Assembly: GCA_031310005.1 (NCBI GenBank)
Contig: CM062385.1
Location: 2,542,001-2,606,000 of the forward strand
Length of the DNA stretch: 64,000 bases
DNA from: Dactylellina haptotyla
Lineage: Eukaryota; Ascomycota; Orbiliomycetes; Orbiliales; Orbiliaceae
Direction of reading: 5' to 3'
Within the stretch, counting starts at the first letter, position 1. Every line of letters begins with the position of its first letter. The position numbers were made by a program, and so were the translations under genes. Shown here piece by piece: positions 36,227 through 47,400 of the stretch. The notes under the pieces are model-generated. The model did not search any database. It was given only the letters and a program-made list of their open reading frames with translations, and was not told the origin of the DNA.

Positions 36227-36540
36227 AATATATAAAAGGAAGAGGAGGTAATAGTATACCAATAAACACCTATTCCATGGCTGTGGAGTTTTCTTTCCTT
36301 TTTTACTTTATATTTGGATAAAATTGGAGCGAACACATATGGATACCAGTGTGATAATTTTTGTATGATAGAAGCTACAGTATCTAGATGGCAACATTGG
36401 TATTCCGTACCAAAATACATATGATGGAATTCGGCTGTCTATTGACCACCAGGCACAATTTTTTTGTGGGTCCAATTTCTTTAGATAGCACCTTACGTCG
36501 TACGCGACTTTTAGCTGATCTCTAGCAGGCAGGCTAGTAT
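36227..36540. other. Convergent 3' flanks
   Basis: AT-rich spacer between the ligase stop and the secreted-protein stop on the opposite strand; presumably both 3' UTRs. Confidence 0.45.
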
Positions 36541-38145
36541 TTAGTTATTCCCAGTATTTTTCCCACCAATATTACCAGGTTTCTTAGATGGCCCCCCACC
36601 TAGTGGGCCCTTAAAGAGGGGCCCAGTGCCTTGGCCAGCAGGTAACCCAGTCGCAGCGCCACCACCTGCTCCGCCGCTAGGAGCGGTAAGCACGAAAGGA
36701 CTACTAACAGTCGACAGCTTTGGCTCACCTGGGAATCCCCCCAACATTTGAAACCACTCGGTATACTTATTCTTCATGTCGGCCTTCGTGAAGTGCTTCA
36801 CTCTGTTCTGTTCGTATCTCAAGAACTCGTCAATCGCCCGGAACACGCCTCTGATGATCTGCGCGGGGGTCCGCCAGGAGGTTCCCACTTTCTTGAGTTC
36901 TCCGCTTTGGGTTGGGGTTATATCTATAACGGGCGATTCGATGACACTTTCGAGTGCAACTGCGAGATCTTGAATGTATTCGTTGAGGGTGCTGAGCTTG
37001 TGAACGTGGAGGTACTGACTGAATGACTGTTTGGGAGTGGTGGATGTTTGGGGGTTGTTTGGTGGTGTTGTATTCGGCTGCGTTTGGAGGGGGGCTTTTT
37101 TATCTGCATTTGCATTGTCGATATTGTTATTCGTTTTGGCATTAGTATTACCATTGAAATTCGTGCTCGGAATAGTTAGCTGTGGCTGTTCAGTTGTTGG
37201 GATATTGATTTTCGTGCCAGTAGTTTCAGCGCGCTTGCGCAGTCTACGGCGACGTTTGTCTTCCTGTTCCACGTTCTCGTAGATATTAGTAGACGTTGAG
37301 CCTGTATTACCGCTGGCTCCGTCTTGCGGTTGCTCAAGATCTTGCACGACGATGCTCTCCGTTTCGGAGACCCATACATCATCTTCGGATTCGTCCGCAT
37401 ATTCATCATCGCTACCCGGTGGAGCACCAGCACCTGATTCCGGACTGGGTCCGTTATTAATATTGGCAATTTGTGTGTCAGCAGTGGCCGGCGGGGGACC
37501 AGCGCCCTCAATTTGCGAGCTAGGATTGAGATTATTCTCTGTCTGTGTCGATGTGATCGGCCCCGGCTGTTTCATAGGGATACTCAATTTTCCACCCCAG
37601 GCGGTGAAAATGCCAGCTTTGTCCTGCACCGCAGGTTTTCCTCCACCGTTTCCAAGCAAACTTAATCCAGAAAACACCCCTGTCGGCTTCTTCGTCACCA
37701 CAGTATTGGTAGTCGCTGGGATAGGGGTTGCGAAGCCGTCTGCGTTCACGTCTCTCAATTGGATGAGGTATTTCCACAAGGCTGAATCTGAAGTAAAGCA
37801 ATAAAGCTGACTTTTGTAGACGTGTTCGTAAAGTGCATCGAAAGGCTCAATAGGAAGGAAAGATATAGGCGATTTGCCCTGGCTTTCGGTTTTCTGAAGA
37901 ACTCGGTACATCATAGTTGCACTAGAGAGTATTGCAGAAGAGAAGCTTTTCCCTCCCGCGGTTTCCGAGATAAGTGTTATGAATGTATTTACATTCTGGG
38001 AGTAGATACTCTCGAGGGTCGGCCTTGGTTGTGGGATTTTATCGCAGTTTTCTGGTGGGGAGACGGCCCCAAGGACACCCGGGCTGCTCAAAACCGATAG
38101 GGCTAAAAATGTGGATATAAGCGATCTCATCTTAGCTACCCTCAT
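36541..38145 (-). CDS. Secreted low-complexity protein, uncharacterised
   Basis: Intronless frame of 534 aa from the ATG at 38145, with a second in-frame ATG at 38130. Either start gives a clear signal peptide (MRSLISTFLALSVLSSPGVLGA). A folded N-terminal part of ~150 residues contains few Cys (ENCDKIPQ, YCFTSDSALW). Next is a long Asn/Thr/Pro/Asp-rich spacer with an acidic patch and a strongly basic cluster, KRRRRLRKRAE, which looks like a Kex2-type processing site. A second folded part (HVHKLSTLNEYIQDLAVAL to KYTEWFQMLGGFPGEPK) precedes a Gly-rich tail. A two-chain product after processing is possible. No family recognised; probably cell-surface or extracellular. Confidence 0.78.
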   Translation of the reverse strand: MRVAKMRSLISTFLALSVLSSPGVLGAVSPPENCDKIPQPRPTLESIYSQNVNTFITLISETAGGKSFSSAILSSATMMYRVLQKTESQGKSPISFLPIEPFDALYEHVYKSQLYCFTSDSALWKYLIQLRDVNADGFATPIPATTNTVVTKKPTGVFSGLSLLGNGGGKPAVQDKAGIFTAWGGKLSIPMKQPGPITSTQTENNLNPSSQIEGAGPPPATADTQIANINNGPSPESGAGAPPGSDDEYADESEDDVWVSETESIVVQDLEQPQDGASGNTGSTSTNIYENVEQEDKRRRRLRKRAETTGTKINIPTTEQPQLTIPSTNFNGNTNAKTNNNIDNANADKKAPLQTQPNTTPPNNPQTSTTPKQSFSQYLHVHKLSTLNEYIQDLAVALESVIESPVIDITPTQSGELKKVGTSWRTPAQIIRGVFRAIDEFLRYEQNRVKHFTKADMKNKYTEWFQMLGGFPGEPKLSTVSSPFVLTAPSGGAGGGAATGLPAGQGTGPLFKGPLGGGPSKKPGNIGGKNTGNN

Positions 38146-39169
38146 TTTTCCTATAGCAGACCCTGTGGTAGCCACAGACAACTTGCTGCTTTTACAGTTG
38201 GGGGTTTAAATATCTAGGTATCTGATTCTCTGTTGTAGTCGTCAAGTGTCACACATATAGATGCATCTACATCTACCCGACTGATAACGTGGAAAGCGTG
38301 TTACCATGCATGGCCATGTTCTGACTGCGATGCTTCGTTTGAGCATATAGTTCTTGCCTTCTTAGTCATAAATCTCTCGCTATCAGATCATCATTGGCTA
38401 AGCTTTGTTCATGAGTCTAAGAGAATATGAGAAGATTCTAAGTTCGCGTTTAAATGTTCTCTGAACTCGCCATGTTGTATTTTCTGCGTTGACCACTCTA
38501 ATGTGGACCCTGGCCAAGCTATCTGCATTTGGCGAAGAAAAGGTGAAACACTTGCTTCTGTGTTGGCCGCATATAATATTCTGAGGTATATATGCTTAGC
38601 TGAAGATTATATAGGGTGGGGCTTAAAAGAAATACATTTTGCTAATTAGTTGGAGAGGGAAACTACCCACTTTAGATGTGATAGCTGGGTAGCACGGATT
38701 GTGAGGCGCCTGCACGCCAAAAAGAGCTGCTAGGGCTCTCTGCCAGCAGCGAATGGGAACACAAAGGCATCCCTAGTATCAAAAAAAGATCACAGCTGAA
38801 TTTGCAGGGAAATGATAATGCATATAATATAGATCCATAATTTGCACCGGAAAAGCAGTGATTGACAGTTCGCTATTGCGGCATGGCCGTTTGCCCGTTC
38901 GAAGTTCCAAACGGCCACCCCGCATGGAAATAAGAACTGAGGATTCAATTTTGCAGTTTTGCAGTCTCAATAATGGTTTCTTATAAATACTTGGGCGGAT
39001 CCGAAAGTAGAAGTCGTTTTCTTGTCCTTGTGAGAGCACCGTACTACCTCTTCCTTTTTCCCGCCGAGGCCAGAATCCAGTCTTGTCGCTGCATTGTCTC
39101 TTTTACCTTGGCTATCTTTATCTGGAATTTTACGGAGAGTGGGTAGTCGGCCCTGGAGATAGATTAAGA
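38146..39169. other. Divergent intergenic region
   Basis: Upstream of two divergent surface-protein genes. AT-rich with no supported exon or RNA. The open frame continues 29 codons upstream of the ATG chosen for the right-hand gene, but without another ATG. Confidence 0.45.
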
Positions 39170-41353
39170 ATGGAAGGCGAAAAGCAAGGGGTCGTAGAGA
39201 GGACTAGATCAGAAGGTCTTGTCGATTCTAACGATCATCAGCGTGAACAAGCTGAGATTTCATTTATCAACAGAGTAGGATGGCTCGCTCTAGCTCTCCT
39301 TGCCCTCAGTTTCGCAATACTTATAGCCTGTGTGGGGTTTATCAGCTGGCTCTGGTACAGCAATGTTGAAAATGCGATTTGGCACAGAATTATGCTAAAT
39401 GCATGGGCAACCCGGGCTGTGTCTTTGACCTCAACTGCGCTTCGATGGGCTATTGCAACCCAAAGCGCGCTGGCTTTGGCAATGCTTGCCGCCGTGGCCT
39501 TAGAAGGATTTGAAGTGCCACTCGCAAATGTCGCGTCAGTATCGCTTATGAGAGTAAGCGGTGGATCACTCGTGTCTACCCTAAAGGACGTTTGCTGGCC
39601 TTTATTGAGATCTGGGGCTCCCGGTGTTTTTTTTAGAACAATTCTACCTATCCTTGCTCTCCTTACCACCGCCACATTACTTCAATTCACATCTACCGCA
39701 TTACTTTCCGATCTCCATACCGGCCCGATTCCAGGTCTCTCAAGTCACCAGAATATACTCATCGATTGGTACTGGGATGGAGGAGCATATAACTACATCC
39801 GGCCGGTATCATCAACTGCAGTTTGGGCGGCGAATACACCGGCGTTTTGGCCTGCATTTGCAGAGCTGTCTGGAGAACCATTTAAGAAAGAAGGCGTCGT
39901 TGATACCGGGATGAACGTTAGAGCATTTATCCCATATTCAGCGGTAGAAACGCGTCAAAGTCTAATGTCATACAACGGGAAAGCCTTTCTATTTGATTCT
40001 CGTGTTACTTGCCAGCGGCCAGTATTGGAGGACCTAGTTATATATACAACCTCCCCTGACGGTATTTGGGGCCAGACCCAGCAGCCCGCACTCTCAGGGA
40101 CAGTATCCCCCTCAACCGATACACCACGATTTAACGCATCCGCCGGCCCAGTTCCTTTCGACTGTCCGTATGGTCGTGTCTACCCGGGAAAGTTCTCGAT
40201 ATGCGAGCTCCACAATGTTAGGGTGAGATACCCACCTGGGAATCCGAAAGACGAATATGCTGGGACACTAGTAAGCGAGTTTCGCCAGTTTCCACCGTCG
40301 GATATGCAGAGCTCATCGGGTGCCGCGTATCTTATCATTGTTGCTGATAACGACGAGGTATCATTCAGCAATGGGGAATGGCTCAGCACTCAAATAACTG
40401 TCCCGGGCGACGGAGAAAACCCAAAGGATACGGACACCCACAACGTGACTGCTACCCTCTGTTTTTCCGCTATAGACGGAGTCCGCAGGAATGTCGAGAT
40501 CTATAGCTCCATGAACAGAACCGAGCCTGGGCTTTCATGGGATACTGACGCTCAACATTACAACTGGACCTCCGTCTGGAATCAGCTGTTAACAGGTTCC
40601 AAAAACCCCCTTTCACCCGAAGAACGAGGGATTCTCAGGTTAAAACCGCCGGTCGATACTTGGGTGCAGGACGAAAGTATAGTAGCTGGGTATGATGGCC
40701 CAATTACAAATCAGATATCGGGTGGCATTGCCCAGCGTGTTCGGCCGTATATCGCGGATAATATGCATCTTCAACGTCCAGGTAGCTATCCATACGGTAA
40801 CTATAGCGTTATTCTAGACGAATTGGCATACGGTTGGATCGAAAACTACGGCGGTTGGGACCAAGCCCTCTCACGAAGATGGGTCGTCGATCTTTTCGAA
40901 AGGATGGTATTGGGCAATGGTACTGTGGCCGATGCACTACACATGTTGTTATTCTCGTTAGCTGCCGTCGCATACTACGACCAGCTACCGCAGTACGATT
41001 TGTCTGCAGATGTCGATGTTGTGCCGTTTGTGACAGTTCTACACCCAGGAGGGCCGCTCGGCACTACCCGTACTGACCTTCCAATCGGATTTACTGTTGT
41101 TATGGTCGTGCTCGCTCTCCACCTTTTAATGTTTTTCTACGTTTGTTGGCTATTCGCGATTAGATCAAAATTTTCGAAACTGGGAGACACTTGGACGGCG
41201 ATTGGAACTATAGTTGATGCTGCCACAGAAGGCATTATAGATTCAGCTAAGAGAGTATCCGCGAAAAAGGGCGCAGCGATGGAAACCCCAGGTGGTGATG
41301 TTAGAGCTGGATTAGTGGTTGTCGACGGGCAAGTTCATTTGAAAAATGTATAA
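39170..41353 (+). CDS. Multi-pass membrane protein with large glycosylatable domain
   Basis: Intronless, 727 aa from the ATG at 39170. TM segments are seen near residues 36-63 (WLALALLALSFAILIACVG), 85-112 (ATQSALALAMLAAVAL), 145-165 (RTILPILALLTTATLLQF) and close to the C-terminus (FTVVMVVLALHLLMFFYVCW). Between the third and fourth lies a ~450-residue region with several N-glycosylation sequons (NVTA, NRTE, NWTS, NYSV, NGTV), so it is probably extracellular or lumenal. A ~70-residue cytosolic tail follows. This arrangement is a recurrent uncharacterised ascomycete membrane family; I know no function. Neighbouring genes on both sides are also secreted. Confidence 0.8.
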   Translation: MEGEKQGVVERTRSEGLVDSNDHQREQAEISFINRVGWLALALLALSFAILIACVGFISWLWYSNVENAIWHRIMLNAWATRAVSLTSTALRWAIATQSALALAMLAAVALEGFEVPLANVASVSLMRVSGGSLVSTLKDVCWPLLRSGAPGVFFRTILPILALLTTATLLQFTSTALLSDLHTGPIPGLSSHQNILIDWYWDGGAYNYIRPVSSTAVWAANTPAFWPAFAELSGEPFKKEGVVDTGMNVRAFIPYSAVETRQSLMSYNGKAFLFDSRVTCQRPVLEDLVIYTTSPDGIWGQTQQPALSGTVSPSTDTPRFNASAGPVPFDCPYGRVYPGKFSICELHNVRVRYPPGNPKDEYAGTLVSEFRQFPPSDMQSSSGAAYLIIVADNDEVSFSNGEWLSTQITVPGDGENPKDTDTHNVTATLCFSAIDGVRRNVEIYSSMNRTEPGLSWDTDAQHYNWTSVWNQLLTGSKNPLSPEERGILRLKPPVDTWVQDESIVAGYDGPITNQISGGIAQRVRPYIADNMHLQRPGSYPYGNYSVILDELAYGWIENYGGWDQALSRRWVVDLFERMVLGNGTVADALHMLLFSLAAVAYYDQLPQYDLSADVDVVPFVTVLHPGGPLGTTRTDLPIGFTVVMVVLALHLLMFFYVCWLFAIRSKFSKLGDTWTAIGTIVDAATEGIIDSAKRVSAKKGAAMETPGGDVRAGLVVVDGQVHLKNV

Positions 41354-42481
41354 ATTGGGCTATGAAGCACTGCGGCCCTCATATCAATCCGCATTAATGT
41401 AATTTTATTACCAAATTTGGAAGTTATATTCACCATTTCCTCTAACAGCTCTTAAGAGCTCGAGCTTCGACATTTGTGTTGTCTGCTATGTAGTATATAT
41501 TTTGTTAACTTGGCCAGTGAGGTTGAGATGCTACATATTCGATCACAGGTATGGCATACACTCTTCTGGGTGGTTTCAGATCAATAAATATATTGGGTAT
41601 TACATTGTCCCTCGAATCATAAAAGCCAAGAAACTCCAGGATACAGCCAGGTTGATAGGTTAGAACATTTGTGTCTGCAGATTAAAGCCTGAGTCAACCT
41701 TGGACTGAGCCTGTTGTAATGTCCGATTCAGACGCCAGAACTACAGATTTCAGCATCTGGTCTATCCTTGCATTTGAGGTCTTGGCTATGCAATAGCGAA
41801 CCTGAATCGATCCCGGTATCCGATTCGATCACAAAATTTCCGAATGACAACCACACTCCAACAGACACATACGCTCTAGCCGCAGTGCTGATTAAAAAGA
41901 TATAGTAAATGCTTCTGGCAGATATCTCAAAAACTTGAAGAGGTTTATAAGGTAGAAACTGAAACATTCACATTACAAATATCATTTCACTCCATATCTT
42001 GGACGGGGTCTTGGCCATCTCGCATAAAAACCTGTGACCGAAAGCCAAGGCGTTTAGCTAGATCTTGGGAATACAAGTGTCCTATTTCCCATATTGGGAT
42101 TCATAAACTATCCGTCTTGAGAGTGAGGCTGAAGTGGCCAAGCGCAAGCGCATCCTAGACCAAGAGAAAATAAAGGGATCAAGGTTGAGTTTAAATAATT
42201 TCCCACCATGGGAACACTCCCTTCCGTGATCAAAAAAAATAAATTGTGGCCATTATGGACCCGCGCCCAGTCCAGCGCAATTAAATGGTCTAGTTTAACG
42301 AATCAAAGACTGCGCACTTTTTCAGGTGGCAGAGCGGCGCTCTAAATGTGCCGTTTATATAAATACTGTAGTTATGGCTCGCAATGTCACACATATACTA
42401 CATGCATCTACTGCTTCGGTACCCCATATCTATCCGGGAAAAAACGTTAGGGTGATTTGATATTCAATAAAAACACCCAAT
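41354..42481. other. Intergenic, AT-rich
   Basis: No supported gene. A 79-codon minus-strand frame (41728-41967) starts with ATG and a hydrophobic stretch but has no other support. The right end should hold the promoter of the repeat-protein gene. Confidence 0.4.
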
Positions 42482-44406
42482 ATGTTTTTGAATTCTTTAT
42501 CAACCATTCTCTGGTTAACTTGGCTTGGAGCAACCAGAGCCGCTATCCTTCCTCGAGCTGAGTGTAACGCTGATAATTGTTTGAGAGGTATAAATTTATT
42601 TCACACCCTCCCTGGGTAGCCATATGGAATTGTTGTGTGTTGGATGCTTATTGGAATACTGATATTTCTTCTCGGACAGCTTTAAGAGCCTCGAATACTC
42701 CAGGGAGAATTGCACAAGCCTCCTCGGATTGTAAAAGTTTCCAATGGACAACGATAACGCCGCCAACAGTGTAAGAACCTCCTCTAATGCTTCTTCAATT
42801 GGAAGTCACCAGTAACACTTTATACAGGACTATCACGGACTATTCAACGACTTCAGTCACCGAAGTCACATCCATTTTCACCACTGAGATAGTAACAGCC
42901 CATGATACACTCACATCAACCCTCGACAGCACATCGACGGTACAAGTCACTGTAACGAACACCATTGGCTGTTCTAGTACGATTACTGGAACAGAGTTTA
43001 AGAAGAGACAAGCGCCCTCTACCATACCCACCTATGCGTCATCGTGCTCAAATGTATCACGGTTTACGAGTGCTTGCTCATGCATCGGGGTCACCACATC
43101 TACGTTCACGGCCAGCGCCCCGACACGGACTATCACACTCACACAAAGTGTCACAGATCAACGAACGTCAATTACCACTATCGAATCGTGGATAACTGTC
43201 ATTGATTCGACGACAGTTGTAGTTGGGCCGGATGGGATCCCCACTGTTAGCCAGACATTGACGCAGACTGTATCGCAAACGTGTGATGATGAGCCAACTG
43301 CGTGTGAAGCCACTGTCACCGTGTCAGTTCCGACGACTATTACCGATTCGACGACCGTAACTGACTCGACGACTATTACTGAACCGACGACTATTACTGA
43401 ACCTACAACTATTACTGAACCTACAACTATTACTGAACCTACAACTATTACTGAACCGATCACTATTACTGAACCGATCACTATCACTGAACCGACAACT
43501 GTAACTGAACCGACCACCATTACTGACTCTACCACCATTACTGACTCGACAACTATCACCGAACCGATCACTATCACTGAACCGACAACTATAACTGAAC
43601 CTACAACTATAACTGAACCTACAACTATAACTGAACCTACAACTATAACTGAACCTACCACCATTACTGACTCCACCACCATTACTGATTCAACGACGAT
43701 AACAGATTCGACGACTGTAACTGACTCAACAACCATAACTGACTCGACAACCATCACGGCTTCAAAGACAATCACAGATTCAACTACCTTCACAGAAACC
43801 ACCACCGAGTCCCTAAGCTTCACCGAAACCACAAGCAAAACCATAACTGAAACAACCATCACAACGTCAGTAACCACCACAACATCCGCAACAACTACAA
43901 CGACAACGACCACCTCCACTAGAACGTTTACCGTGATCGATTGCCCCACCGGAAACCCCGTCGTCAACGGCAACTTTGAATACGGCATCGCCGGCTCCTG
44001 GATCGCTCTCAGCGCGGGCCCAGCATCAATGGACCGTGTTAGCGGCTCCGGCAGTAACCCTGACGATGATTTTGCCTTCCGCGTGGCAGTCCCAGCCAAC
44101 AGCGGTAATTTCCCGCAGCGGATAATACAGAGCGTTCGTGTCTGTCCAGGCGTAAATTACCAAGCGTCATTCTATGCACGACGAGTAGGTACCGACGGGC
44201 TGACCAACGTGAGACTCTACGTTAATAGCGTCGCGCTCGCTGGAGGCCCGATTACGTCGACCTCATGGACTCCCGCCGATTTAACAGGGAGTGGTATCTT
44301 CCAATCTGTGTTTAGCACCGTTGTTTTAATCATTGAGTTTACTTTTGGTGGCACTAATGGTGCGAAGGAGATACAGGTGGATAACATTAGGTTGAATAGG
44401 CTCTAG
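42482..44406 (+). CDS. Secreted Thr-rich repeat protein with C-terminal CBM-like domain
   Basis: Exons 42482-42587, 42680-42770 and 42813-44406 (596 aa); the second intron is only about 42 nt, so its acceptor is less certain. The signal peptide is MFLNSLSTILWLTWLGATRA. Next comes ECNADNCLRALRA, a motif that often opens fungal wall-associated proteins. The centre holds about 26 tandem hexapeptides of the TTITEP/TTITDS type, an ideal O-mannosylated stalk. The last ~155 residues, from CPTGNPVVNGNFE with GSWIA, YQASFYARR and KEIQVDNIRL, resemble a carbohydrate-binding (CBM4/9-like) beta-sandwich. No GPI signal is seen. Likely an adhesin-like or wall-bound protein: a carbohydrate-binding head on a rigid stalk. 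Confidence 0.85.
43333..43800 (+). repeat. 18-bp tandem repeat array (Thr-rich hexapeptides)
   Basis: About 26 in-frame units encoding TTITEP, ITITEP, TTVTEP or TTITDS. EP-type units cluster in two blocks separated and flanked by DS-type units, which suggests block duplication after unit divergence. Copy number is likely to vary among strains. Confidence 0.9.
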
Positions 44407-47400
44407 CTTGCGTTATAGTTAAGCTGCATTGTCATTTTGTTTCTTTTTTTTTTTTTTCAAGTTTCGGAGCATGTGAGTTTATGTACTTTCATGAAGCGAG
44501 TAATATAAATATAATTTTACCATATCAAGATGTGTGTACCACCATTGAATGCTGGTTCAGGCTATAGTAAAAAGTGGAACAGAACTGTGCCAATTACGAA
44601 CTGGTATTATCATAGAACCGCCCGAAAATAAACCAGAAAGAAAGTCCGCAAATGTTTTAGGTGCGTGGGATGGATTGATGTTTATCGTTCCGATGTCTAA
44701 GCTTCCTACGGGACCCATGTTTATAGTGGCGCCCAATTGTACAGGCCTATCGGTCTTGTCTATCGATATTTGTGCAAAATGTGTCAAGTGGTGCGCTCGC
44801 ATTTCAGATTTTTGCTCGTCTGCACCCCGCAGAGCAGCAGGAGGATCAGTCAGACAGGGGCGAGCGGGGAACCCAGTTGACATTTCTGGCGATAATGGGG
44901 ATTCCACGAGAATAGGATCCGGCAATCAACTTACTGCATATGGCATGTGAAGGAGAAAAACGGCAAAGCTCGGGCGGGTTTTTTTCTTTTTCGTGTTTTT
45001 CTGGTGGTTCAAGTATCACGCCCTGTTAACGTTCTGGGCCACAGGTCCCACATGGCTTCGGCCGATTTTTTCATGTGGCGCTCATCTGTTTATTTTTCTT
45101 CTTAGTAAAAATAAGGAAGGAAAGTCTCCTAGCTTCACGAGAAGAAAAACCACCGAGACAATGCCCGTGTGCCGGTGCTCCGCCCGCAACTCACAATGAG
45201 AGGCAATGAATCTTGGCTGGGCTGGCTGGTAGACAGGACCTCCAGCAAACCTTAAATGTACTTCACGAAGGTCAGACATACCTACCAGAACGGAGCGTGT
45301 GTTCGTTTCGCTAATGTTTTAAGGTTAACATATGGAATAGCTGGTGTTTATTTAGTAGGGAAAAACGGTTGGGCATGCCCAAATGGTGTTCACTAAAGTT
45401 AAGGGTCCTTCTGTTTTTAAAAGTCTAGAATTCCCAGCTGGCGATAACTATAGCAGAATTGGGTTGGCTATAGTGCGAAAGATGTTTGTATGCAGGGAGG
45501 GTCTCGATTCGAATCCGATACGCGGTACTATAGGTCCCTTTATGTAACGTGTGTACTGTGGTACGAAGCTGCGGTCGATGCATATTTTGCATATTTGTTG
45601 GTTCGCGGAGGAATGTTAGTTATGCAGCAGGTTGCAGGACCCCGGAGGTGGTGATGCTCGTCATCATGCTTTGGCAGCAGGCTCCTATTCGCTGAAGACG
45701 GGCTCTCGCCCTTTCCTTTGCAGTGTCGAGAGGCTAGAAGCCAGCTCATACCTATACGAGCATTTGTTGAATATCTTGCTTGGAGCGGCGGACCTCAGAA
45801 AGAAGCTACCTTGCAACAAGCGAGGCACGGTACATATTTGAAATTGGACAGGATGTGAATCCGTGCTTGCAACTGCATATCATAGAGAGCTTGCTGAGAG
45901 CTGCTGTGCATCCCTTTGCAAAGTACCCGTAGTGGCAGTTATTTTTGTTTCCGATAATTTCCCCTTTCCTCCGGCAGGTTTTCGAACTTGCTCTGAGCAG
46001 CATTTGCTGGTGTCTGTCTGGGATTGGGCTCGCTCGGGTCTTCCAATCATCACCCCCACTTTGGACACACCACCGCAAAAGACCGATTTTCGCCTCGTCG
46101 GTCATTGCCAACCTTGGCCCGCGGTTTATCGCTAGAAGCTTAGGGTTGACGAAAGGATAGGGGCATACATCAGAAGAAACAAAAATCAGGATTCGGTGTG
46201 CGCTGGGTCCCTTTGTTCTGAGTGGGAACGGAGTCCTCGAGGGAACAAGAATAGAAGTCTCAAGGGATATCCCATCCATCGTGCAGATGGAGCCCACAGC
46301 GAGGAGACGCACGATATATTAAATCATAACGGCATTGTTCGTCAAAACGCCTCGGGCTAGTCTTCATCCACCTAAGCAGCCGGGCGTCCAGCTAATTATA
46401 TCCCCTGGGCCACGTTTCCCACCACGCCCGCTCCTAATTAATTAAATTACCTGCTGCTGCTCGTCCGACAACAGACATTCGATTTTGGTCGTGGTAATAT
46501 ATTCTGCAATCACGGGTAAAGCAAAGCAAGCCAGCATGCGTGCGTGCGTGATAGCGGGTGTAGTCACACATCCGGAGGGAAGCTTGTTTTTGTCTGTTAC
46601 GTTTTGGATTGCTCGCCCGGCCGTGGCTGGTTCCAGGTTGTTATCTGCTGGGTTAGCTTGCTCTCCTCACACCCGCCGCTGCTCCGCCGCCTGCTGTGCT
46701 CTCCCTCTCTGCCTGTCTGCCTGGCTCTGCTGTTAGTATACCGCTATTTCGCAGCGTCCGGTGTCGTTAGTGGGAGCAATACGTTAGTCTGCAGGGTTTT
46801 GCTTTTCCTGTTCTGTCTGTAATTTTCGCCTTCCGACAAGAGGAACTCGCAGGCGAATTGCAGCTTGGACGCCGCCGCCTCCTTCACGCTTCATACAAAA
46901 ACGTCGTGCCCGCCCTCCACATACATCATCCTCGCTCCTCCTCTTTTCTAATACCTCACATCCATCTGGATATCGTATCATCGTCACTTCAGACGGTCGC
47001 ATCTCCCCCTCCTCCGTCAATCGTATCGCCGCATCGTCCGCTGTTCGGATCAGTTCGTCTTCGAGGACCCGACCCGAGCCCGCAAACTCTGTCGATAGCT
47101 CTGTTGTTGTTTGTCAAACGGACCCACGCCCAGGCCTTCCTTTACATCACACCCTTCCGATCGACCAGCCCATCGCATCGGACACACGTACCTCTCCTCT
47201 ATCTCGCTCCTGCACCGGATTGATATATTCTGCTTCTCTTTATCGCCATCTCCTTCGAGACCCAACATCTTTCCATCTTCTCCTCTGTCTCCAACCCATC
47301 GCCTGGACGACGCCGCGCCGATATTCACGTTCGGTACCTTCCCTGCAACCCGACTTCGCAATTTCACAGAGCTCCCTTTCGCGGATTCGGCTCTCTTTGA

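Noticed and set aside
41728-41967. 79-codon minus-strand frame with hydrophobic N-terminus
   Set aside because: Has an ATG, but no clear signal-peptide cleavage pattern, splice evidence or homologue.
43158-44099. 313-codon antisense frame rich in Val/Ile
   Set aside because: It is the reverse reading of the 18-bp Thr-rich repeats; a repeat length divisible by three keeps several frames open.
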